From: Symbiodinium natans
Lineage: Eukaryota; Sar; Dinophyceae; Suessiales; Symbiodiniaceae
Reading direction: 5' to 3'
Assembly: GCA_905221605.1 (NCBI GenBank)
Contig: CAJNDS010002190.1
Span: 1,425,288-1,489,287, forward strand
DNA length: 64,000 nucleotides
In this document: positions 42,338 to 51,400 of the stretch, one piece after another
How positions within the stretch are numbered: the first letter of the stretch is position 1
Layout of the letters: the number at the start of each line of letters is the position of its first letter
Notes under the pieces: generated by a model
Told to the model about the DNA's origin: nothing
Database searches by the model: none
Seen by the model: the letters and a program-made list of their open reading frames with translations, nothing else
Translations under genes and position numbers: made by a program

Positions 42338-43523
42338 AATCCTAGAAGACCTATGTCTTAGTTTCGGCTTCCCATGCAGTCATGGCGGCTTGCTGGGATG
42401 TCCTACAATAATGTATTGTAAGTAATTCTACCTAGGTCTTACGGACACTATCGCTGTATGGGGGGGGTTCGAACCTTCTTATATCCCCTAACCCTGGAGT
42501 GCAATGCAAGAGGCTAAACAATACTTGCCAACAGTGTCCATATCCCTGATTGAATGGATCTCTATTGAGTTTAAAGATCCTAATTCTCTCAGAAGAACCA
42601 AAACGTATGTTGCGTCACGGAGAAGCTCTTGGGCTTAGTGATGACATGTACCTATCTGCTTGTGCTCTTCGATCCGTGGGGAGAAGAAAGAGGTGGCTGG
42701 ACCTATATAAACCCCAAGCACTCACGTACCGGCCCGCTCTTCTCCAAAGTCCCCGGCAGTTTTTCGGCGTCTTCAGAATCAAACTTTCCTACCTACACGC
42801 CGGGCCATGGTTCTATAGATCCTTTAAGAACTGGCCAGGGATATGCAAGCAGGGTCGCCCAAAATCCTAGAACCCTGACCTCCCCCCCGAAGCCCTCAAC
42901 CCTCAAACTTAAACCATCTTAAGCCATCATGTTCAGGCCCCTACATCCTCACATCCTTGAAGCCCTTGAACCCTTCACCCCTAAGTTCCTTCGAAACGAG
43001 GCCGGTGGCTTCTTGCGCGTGGTGGGCTTGCCGGAGGCTGCGACTTTGTCACCTCCTTCGCACCTCCGGGATGTTCTTGTGCCGGGCTTTTTTTTGTGAG
43101 GGATTAGCGTAAAGTTGCGATCTGTAGAATGGTTTGCCTAAGAGGTGTAGAGGGTGGTGTGGTTGGCATTCAGGGTTTGTTGGGTCTTAGGGTTACCGGT
43201 TCATGTTCGAAGGAATCCGTTCCCAAAGAGGGGGCGATATCAGCTCATCGCAGTCCTCTCTAAGCAAAAATGGGCCCCGGAACTCTAAACCTCTACGGGC
43301 CTTCCCCATGGCCTCTCCCACACGCGTGACGCTTGGCTGCCACAACCCTAAACCCTAAATCCTAAACCCTAAACCCTAAACCCTAAACCCTAAACCCCCC
43401 TTAAAGCCCTCCATGCCTGAAAGCTCGTCTTTCAAAGCAGCCCTTGAGATTCGAACACCCACGGTCCTCAACCTCTGTTGGAAGCCTGAAGCCCTGAAAG
43501 CCGATGCAGGGAGGTGGAAGCCG
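42338..43523. other. unique sequence with one uncertain ORF and a CCCTAAA array
   Basis: The plus-strand frame at 42550-42870 (106 residues) has ordinary composition (LGLSDDMYLSACALRSVGRR) but no recognised domain and may be chance. A CCCTAAA array of about 6 units lies at 43340-43396. Confidence 0.4.
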
Positions 43524-43638
43524 GGTTTGGGGTTTTGGGGTTTTGGGGTTTTGGGGTTTTGGGGTTTTGGGGTTTTGGGGTTTTGGGGTTTTGGGGTTTT
43601 GGGGTTTTGGGGTTTTGGGGTTTTGGGGTTTTGGGGTT
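43524..43638 (+). repeat. TTTTGGGG array, about 14 units
   Basis: Perfect 8-base units GGGGTTTT repeated about 14 times, passing directly into TTTAGGG units at 43636. TTTTGGGG is the telomere unit of spirotrichous ciliates such as Oxytricha and Euplotes; here it is an interstitial variant array. Confidence 0.97.
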
Positions 43639-44734
43639 TAGGGTTTAGGGTTTAGGGTTTAGGATTTAGGGTTTAGGGTTTATTGTTAGGGTTTAGGGTC
43701 TAGGGTCTGAGTCAGAAAACTCGGGACAACCCCTCCCCAACAGCAAAGCAACTGCCGGCATGACCATCCCTGCAGTGAGCCTGTAGGCCCTAGGCCCTAA
43801 ACCCTCTAGGGTCAAGGGTTTAGGATCTAGGGTTCAGGGTTTAAAGTTTAGGGTTTAGGATCTAGGGTTCAGGGGACTCCAAACCCTTTAACCCACCATG
43901 TAGGCACCCCTAGCAAGCCTCGCCCCTTTGTCAGGAGCTGAGAATTCCGATCAACGCAGATGCACAAAGACAGGCCTCCACCTCGCCTCTAAACCCTAAA
44001 CTTGGGTAGGCCCTTGTTGGGATATCGTATGTTTATCCTTTAGTGGGTTGCAGAGGATCATACTTAGGAATCTTTTCAGAGAGGGTTTTTAAGGGTCATC
44101 TTGGAACCCTGTTCACTTTTTTTAGTGGGAGGGTTGAAGTGCCGGGGCGAGGAGGCCCCCCCCCCCCCCCACAAGTTACAAGTAGGGGTATAAGTATAAG
44201 CTTGGGGTGTTAGGGTTTAGGGCAGTTTAGGGTTTAGGGTCTAGAACTCATTGTTTGCGGCGTTAGGGTATAGGGCTTAGGAATGTGGAGGAATAGGCTT
44301 GGGATTTGGTGTTCCAGTTCACGATTTGTGCTGGCGTCAATGCCGAGGCGTTCTCTTAATTGCAAAGGGCTGTTTTCCTGATTCTTTGGGACTTGTTGGT
44401 CTTTGCCTGCAGCATCGTAAATCTTCAGTTCCGCCTTTTGTTGTGCGAGTTATGTTGCTGATTCTGATGCTTGCTGCCCTGTTCGCTGAGTGGTTGAGTG
44501 AATCAGCATGTGACATGAAGCAACATGCAGCCTGAAAGAGCCCGACAAAGGGTCCTTAGCCTACACAAATCAGAGGAACAACCGAGCAAGCCCATGAAGT
44601 AAGCGCAGTGTGCGGCACTATGTAGGTCCAGTCGCGTTTTTGTCAGCTTGCTTTCCTCTCTCGGTGCAATACATCATGTACTGGATTTAGAATCTGTGTT
44701 CATTTCCTCTATGTCACATCTCGTGGAACCCATT
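43639..44734. other. mixed stretch, weak ORF
   Basis: TTTAGGG units to 43700 and again at 43805-43875, then a C run at 44157-44170. The plus frame at 44299-44535 (78 residues, hydrophobic VVRVMLLILMLAALFAEWL near its end) could encode a small membrane peptide, but nothing else supports it. Confidence 0.35.
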
Positions 44735-44852
44735 AACTAGGATGCCCAGTAGTACCCTTATTCCCTTTTTGGGGGGTTTAGGTTCCCTTATAAACCCCTT
44801 TAAGCAAAAAAGGGCACCCTTTTTCAGCCTAGGTTACTGGGCAGCCTAGTTA
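44735..44852. mobile_element. element family D/E, copy with clean ends
   Basis: AACTAGGATGCCCAGTAG at the left and TTACTGGGCAGCCTAGTT at the right are near-perfect inverted repeats. The core TTTTTTGGGGGGTTTAGGTT and AAAAAAGGGCACCC contains GTTTAGG. Confidence 0.85.
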
Positions 44853-45242
44853 AACAGCATGAAAAAAACCAGAAAGCACACAGTGAAGGAGCGCCCACGA
44901 GTACTAGACAACGAGAAAATCCTATGCGTCTTGCCATGGCCCTCCCCAAGTCACCTCGCTTCTTTACTGAAATTATGTCCCCCCTAACAGTAAACCCTCC
45001 CAAAGTTGGCCATCTACATGAGGTCATGAAGTCCCTATGAAGTTGGGCTGGGGGAAGGAGGGGGGGGACTTCGGGGCAGGCACTCGAGAAGCTGGCATCC
45101 GAGAAACAGGCAGACTGGTCATGGGGGAGGGGCGGGTTGCTTTAGGGTGTTGAGGTTTTGGTTTCGGTCGCTTATGGCGTGGGCGGGTTGGAGTAGGGTC
45201 TTTTTGTTCAGGTTGAGGGTTTGGAATTCACGGTTCTCAGCT

Positions 45243-45594
45243 TTAATTTGCAGAACATGAGCATACGAAGGCTCTTGGCCAACGTTGCGGCTTGTAACCT
45301 CGGTTCTTCTTGACTATCGGAACAACCGGCATTTCGATATCCGAAACTTCGAATGCCCGGATCCAATGTAGAAGGCCCATTGTAAGATTTGGGGTAACGT
45401 AAATTGTCTGGGACGAAGAGTGGTGGTGCGCGAACGCATTCGCTGTAGAAAAAGGCGCACCTGAAGGCACAGATGGATTCACCCCCCCCCCCCCCCCGGC
45501 TCTCGTGCACCAATGTGCATCGCTTCAAGTATTTATTTCGGCTACACCTCATGGCCTGAGCCTCCATAATTACTCGCGTACCTCCACAGTTCAT
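45243..45594 (-). other. possible minus-strand coding segment
   Basis: A minus-strand frame with protein-like composition over about 65 codons (VRAPPLFVPDNLRYPKSYNG, then STLDPGIRSFGYRNAGCSDS). A C run of about 18 (45481-45499) interrupts it, giving poly-Gly, so the part beyond it may not belong. No family recognised. Confidence 0.3.
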
Positions 45595-46163
45595 GCATGA
45601 AGGTTCGTTCAGAGTCAGAGATGCTGTGATAAGAACCAGATAGCATAATCTAGATTAGGGTACTTACTCTTGCCCTATTTATCAATACCCCTGCAGAACT
45701 GCCATTTTCGGAGCTCATAAAGCCCTACCCCCCCCCCTTCATGAGAACAAATCAACACCAACAAACAAGCAACATAACATAAACTGTACCCCAAACCTTT
45801 CCCTCTCAACACAACCAAACCCATACAAACCGAAATCGCTATAGACAAGAATGATAATCTCTGTATGTCTCTATATACATATATACACACATGTGTGCGC
45901 GTTCATTGTTCTTTTTTGGCAGGGATGGCAGCGAAGCGAGCTTCGCGGATGACTTCAGAACTGGGTATAGGGTTTTAGGGCCAAGCTTGCGTTATATACG
46001 GTTTAGGCTATTAGGGTTGAGGGTTTAGGGGGGGTCTTCGAGCCAAGCATCTGAATCTAGGACCCAGAGTAGGCCCTCATTTTTAAAGGGTTTAGGGTTT
46101 AGGGTTGCTAGGACTCAGAGGATGCCCTTGTTCCCATGTTCGCGGCTTTAGAATTTAGGGTTG

Positions 46164-46269
46164 CTAGGACCCAGAGTAGGCCCTGATTCCTTTCTCTTAG
46201 CCTTGATAATCCCCTTTTAACCAAAGGGGGCGCTCTTCCTTTTTCCTAGGTTACTCCTGGGTCTAGGAA
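46164..46269. mobile_element. element family E, copy 1, with two extra left ends upstream
   Basis: GCTAGGACCCAGAGTAGGCC at the left and TTACTCCTGGGTCTAGGA at the right. The left-end motif CTAGGACCCAGAGTAGG also occurs at 46057 and a variant (CTAGGACTCAGAGGATG) at 46108, each followed by TTTAGGG or unique bases, so this is a nested or duplicated cluster. Confidence 0.75.
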
Positions 46270-46566
46270 TGCTTTACTCGCTATAGTTCTTGGTAGGGAG
46301 AATTAGGGAATTGGGGAATTGGGTACCTTATATTCCCCTAAATGTCCCTTAGAGGGGCTTGGCAGAAAGCTTTGGGCATTGTTGTGTTTTCTGCTTCTGG
46401 TGGCTTAGGGTGTAAATGGGCTTGGTGTTGCTTAGGATATGCATGGATTTAAGCAACGCTATGGATGTTCTGGGGTCGTAGGGACTAGGGACAGGCGTCA
46501 AGCCTTGGAGTAGGGTATTAAGCTCATGAGCCCTGAGCTTCATAATCCGGACCTCTAAACCCCTGA

Positions 46567-46677
46567 AAACCTCCTAAACCCTAAACCCTAAACCCTAAAC
46601 CCTAAACCCTAAACCCTAAACCCTAAACCCTAAACCCTAAACCCTAAACCCTAAACCCTAAACCCTAAACCCTAAAC
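46567..46677 (-). repeat. CCCTAAA array, about 15 units
   Basis: Clean canonical array inside otherwise unique sequence. Confidence 0.96.
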
Positions 46678-46924
46678 CAAACTCATGAAGCCTAAGCCCT
46701 GTATCCTAAACCCTCTAGGCGCATACATAAAGATCAAAAAGGCCCTCCATCCTAAACCCCAAGAGCCCTACTCATACAAACTAAGTCTACACCCTAGTAG
46801 AAGCCCATCCCAGTTTCTTTCGCTTCTTCACCGACGGGCTTTGGCGGGCCTTGAGGCGTTTCCAGGCCAACGAGACTATTGCCACTGGGCGCGGTGTCAG
46901 ATAGAAGGTTCAGGGTTCCCCTAA

Positions 46925-47178
46925 ATTAAACCCTAAACCCCAAAACCCTAAATCCTAAAACCCAGAGGCCTAAGCCATATTCCGAAACTCTAAACCCCGA
47001 TACCCTACCGCATACATTCAAGGTTGGGAGTGCTGAGAGTTGAGGATAAAGAAAGCGTTTAAGAGGGTGGCAGCTGCGCAGTGGCACAGCATTCTAGTCA
47101 TTTCTTGCCGGAACCCTGAACCCTCGACCCGAGTGGTCCCTAGACCCTATCTTAGCTAAGCCTGTACGGGAGGTTACG
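46925..47178. other. no feature recognised
   Basis: CCCTAAA-like units (46925-47010), then unique sequence without a motif-bearing frame. Confidence 0.4.
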
Positions 47179-47318
47179 GTTACATGGTCCCTTGATTTGG
47201 TCCCTTACCTTCATTCAAAGGGTTCTGAAGTATGGGCCCTTTTTTGGTTTTTGTTGGGGTATATAAGGGGTATATAAGGGTTCTCCTTTAAAGGGCCCAT
47301 ATCAAGGGACCCTGTAAC
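47179..47318. mobile_element. inverted-repeat element, 140 bp
   Basis: GGTTACATGGTCCCTTGAT at the left and ATCAAGGGACCCTGTAAC at the right. The centre has TGGGCCCTTTTTTGG and a doubled GGTATATAAGG. Confidence 0.75.
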
Positions 47319-47439
47319 AACCCTAAGAGGTGCCTCAGGCCTCTGCACCCAAATCCCCATTCTTGCTCGTCACCGTGGACCCTCCGGCGCAGGCAAACAG
47401 ACATGGTCGGGATATAGTCTCCAAACCCCCTGAACCTGA

Positions 47440-47536
47440 CCAGCATGGGGCTATTAGGCCTTATAATCCCCCGAACCAACCCTATAAAAGGGCCCTTTAC
47501 AGGGATTCTAGGGTATAATAGTAATAGCCCATGCAG
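47440..47536. mobile_element. inverted-repeat element family H, copy 1
   Basis: CCAGCATGGGGCTATTAGGC at the left, TAATAGCCCATGCAGG at the right. The interior TTATAATCCCCCGAACCAAC matches copy 2 at 56785. Confidence 0.8.
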
Positions 47537-47931
47537 GTAAGCCCAAGCAAGCCGCCCTGCCTGTAGAACATACCTAAACCCTGAACCCTAAGCTCTAGAA
47601 CCCACAGCCCGAAAACCTGAACTGACAGTCGTGCGCACAGCTTAGACTGCGGAAGCACAGGCAGTGGTGGATGCTTTCGATCTCTTCTTCCAGCGCCGCC
47701 CGCCTGAATAGGAGTGCCGAGTCGGTGGCTTCCTGTGCTCAGGTTTTAGGCTCGGGGTGCAGGCCGCAGGGTTCTGGGCCTTTTGGGGAGAGCGGTTGCA
47801 GCATCCATGTGGGGCTCACAGTCGATAGCTGCCCCAAAGGATCCATGTACCCAAACAGTAGATTTCTTTCATGGGAATGGGGCTTTTGCATAGTATCTGC
47901 CACGTATGACAAGATATTACAAGTATTCCTA

Positions 47932-48175
47932 AACCCTAAACCCTAAACCCTAAACCCTAAACCCTAAACCCTAAACCCTAAACCCTAAATCCCTTTTGCT
48001 TTCTCGCAAGTTCTCGGGGCGGGGCCGAAGCTCTCGAGCCGCAGTTCCCATGTCTCGGGATGCACGACTGGAGTATTTAAGTTGTGCAGGTTTAGGGTTT
48101 AGGGTTTAGGGTTTAGGGTTTAGGGTTTAGGTTTTAGGGTTTAGGGTTTAGGGTTTAGGGTTTAGGGTTTAGGGC
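47932..48175. repeat. opposed CCCTAAA (47932-47991) and TTTAGGG (48089-48175) arrays around an island
   Basis: The 97-base GC-rich island between them starts after CTCGCAAG and ends TGTGCAG|GTTTAGGG, both usable as splice sites. Island frames are short and I recognise no protein. Confidence 0.85.
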
Positions 48176-48477
48176 AAGGATACCGAACGGATGTCGCGGA
48201 CCTTGCTCTCTCAAGAATCTCTTGTTCACGACGTCGTGACATTGGTTGAGCACGCTGGGAGACTTTAGTCGCCAGGCATGGCGCATTGCATGCAACATGT
48301 ATTGTTCGTGCTTACAGTGTAAACTCCCCCATGAGGAGGAACACCAGCAGCGTGTGCAATTTGCAGGGGGAGACCTTTCATCATTTAGTTTTGCAGCGCA
48401 AACAGCACACAGATCACAGCGATCTTGATCGAAGTCGACAGGCCAAAGCTGCCTCGACAGGCCGAGTTTTCCTCGCC
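48176..48477 (+). promoter_or_regulatory. 5' flank of the RelA/SpoT-ankyrin-propeller gene
   Basis: About 300 bases of unique sequence between the TTTAGGG array and the proposed start codon. It holds a pyrimidine-rich AG (CATTTAGTTTTGCAG, ending 48396) that could serve as a spliced-leader trans-splicing acceptor, the usual way dinoflagellate mRNAs get their 5' end. No TATA-like element was identified. Confidence 0.35.
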
Positions 48478-51400
48478 ATGCCAAAAGAAGTCAACTTGTC
48501 TGCGGAGCAGGCGGTGCGATTTGTCCAGGAGTCACTGCAGGAGAAGGGTTGGTTGAATTGCCACTGCCACGTGCTTTGCGTACACAACACATACTCAAGC
48601 TACTCTTGAGATGTGCTCACCCCTAGACCCTAAACTCTGAACCCTGAACCCCAACCCCTAAAACCCCAAAAGCCCCAAACCGATGGTTTTGTGGCAGGAC
48701 CAGGGTGGGGTCCTATCAGACCATGAGGTGCAGGCTCTCATGGCAGACCTCGGGGCCCCAGAGACCTACGACAAAGAGTCGCTGGAGCGCTTGCTGGAGG
48801 GCGCGCTGCGTCGTTGGGCGCAGAAGGACCCAATAATCCCCAGCCGAAATATAGGGGATGCGTATCGGGTCGTGCACTGTGTCTTCATCTTCCGCAAGAA
48901 TTGCCGAATGACAGATACGTGCTGGATTCACAGTTCTACTCAGCTGTGTCATATTGGTGTCTTTCCGCCAAGGCTGATGTAGCATATGCATCAACACTGA
49001 CACTATGTTGCTTTTGAAAAATAAGTGTACCCCATATGCCTCACCCCTAGACCCTAAATACCACAACCTCAACCTTGAATCCTACACCCTGAACCCTGTA
49101 GTGCAGGGTCTGGTCCAGGGTAAATCACTTCGCCCGAGAAGGAGCATCCTAGGGTCCTATGAAACATAGAAGGCCCGTCGGGAAGATTTGGGGCCATGGA
49201 CCTTCTTGAGGCTCCTCTCCATATGAGCCCAAAAACCCTTGTCCTAACTTGCGAGGGGGTCGTGCAGGGACCTCCATCTTGGGGAGAATAGGCTTTGGGC
49301 CTTCGTAGGGAATGAGGGAACTCGGGCTCTTTTTTGACCCTTTAAGGGAGTATACAGGGTACCTCATTCCCTCATTCCCGACTAAGAAGAACCACTCAGT
49401 TGTAGGCTTTGGGCGGTTTGTTTGGTGTCCTTTAGACAGGACCTGGCTGGTGCGACGGCCACGGTGCTGAGCGTGAACCAGATGGGCTTCAAGGAGGACC
49501 TCCAACATCTCCAAGACCAGGCCCCGGGCTCGAACCCAAGGAAATGGGGTTAGAGAGTTTAGGGTTTAATTATAAGGTTGAGAGTTTAGGGTTAGGGTTG
49601 AGAGTCTAGGGTCTATAGGGCTTGGGGTTTAGGGTTTGGGGTTCCCCGTTGCACCAGTGTCTCGGAACAGTTCTTCCGTGAATTCGGAAAGCTTGATAGG
49701 TGCTTGCTTTTCAGGTGATAAGGGGGATGGAGTGGTCCAGAGCGAAGTAAGGCTCTGCATAAACCCTAAACCCTAAACCCTAAACCCTAAACCCTAAACC
49801 CTAAACCCTAAACATGTGCTAGGTGAACCTAGCAGCCACGGAAGGGGATGGTCGCATGTGCAGAGTTGCTTGCATTGCATGTGCTCCGACATCAGAGTCG
49901 CACCCTGATGTGTTTTGCGCGTCAGGTGCAGGCGTTGCGCGCCGCTCTGGATGTTTTCATGAACGCCTCCAGCTTTGCTGAGGCTCAGGCCAGCATGCAG
50001 AAGTTATGGAAATCGAAGCCGAAGGACGACAAGAATCCTGCGACGGACTCCGCTGAAGCACAGGTGCCCCCCACCAAGCATGAGTGGAGCGACTTCACCT
50101 ACCAGAAGGCGTTCGAGTTGCTGGAGGGCGAAAAGCACCTGAAAGACTGGCAGGGCAAGAGCCAAGAGCTCAGCCAGGAACATGCCATCAATCCGGAGGT
50201 GGAGGCCTTCATGAAGAGGACGACGCGGAGAGCCAGGAGCCTGAAACTCAACTACCAGCCCTACATGAACTCGCTTGAGGAGCTGTATGCCTTCCACATC
50301 GACAGGAAACGGCCTTTCGACAAGATCGTGAACAGAATAGCCACGGAGACGGACGGCAAGCCGATCATTCCGGGCATGAAGGGCATCGAGAGATGCAAGA
50401 CGAAAGCCGCCTTCAAGTACGCAGACGCGGGAGGCGTGGCTTGGTATCGCTTGACGGACATCGTGCGGGCCACGATCCTTTACAAGTCCATTCCTGACAT
50501 GTACAAAGGCTTGGAGGCGGTCTGCGCAGACAAGACAAACATCCAGACTCTTGCTAGCTAAGTGGTGCCCCTTTTTCCCCCTTTGTCTTGGTTCAACGTT
50601 CCCTTCTAAAGAAAAAGTGCCTAACTCCAAAAAAGGGTGCCTGTATTAGAATATGGTCTCTGGGCTACCAAGGATTATCGAGTTCAACGACAGATACCAA
50701 AAGGACTTGGACGGCTACAGGGACCTGCAGCTGACCATCAGCATCGAGGGCATGGTCTGTGAGCTGCAGCTGAACACCGACGTCATGGCCTACGTGAAGG
50801 AGCCCTCCTATGTTCTAAATGGGGTTATATATGCATATTATGCACTTGGGTCCTAGAAAGTTAGTGCAGTCAGGGAAACCCTATATACCCGTATGAGAAG
50901 GAGCCCCCCCTACTCATACTAACTTCAGGGGAATTCTAACCTAACAATAAAACTTATAACTCAGTGTAGGGCCCTTATGACCCTATTTATAACTGGGGGC
51001 CCCTAACCCTATGTAGAACTAGGGGCCCCTATGCGAAGGAGCACTCCGGCCACAGGGACTTCGAGGTGCGCCGGGAGCTGCTGGCCGCAGTGGCCGAGCT
51101 CAGCCCGGAGCGCTGCCAAGCCATCTTGGCGTGGGGCCAAAAGAACCTGGGCCAGCAGGCCGAGGGTTTAGGGTTTAGGGGTTTAGGGTTTTGGGGTTTA
51201 TAGGGTTTTGGGTTTAGGGTTTTAGGGTTTTAGGGTTTTAGGGTTTAGGGTTTAGGGTTTAGGGTTTATGACTTTGCAAGCCAGTTGCAAAAGGGTTTAG
51301 GATTTCAGGGTTTCAGTCCTGGCAGGCCGACGAAACTCTCAAAAAGATTCTGAACGACCGGAAGACCCCGGTGCTGCACCAGGCCGCCCGGAGCGGCAGC

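Noticed and set aside
43413-43655. 80-codon ORF with Gly/Phe/Trp/Val repeats
   Set aside because: Translation of the TTTTGGGG array.
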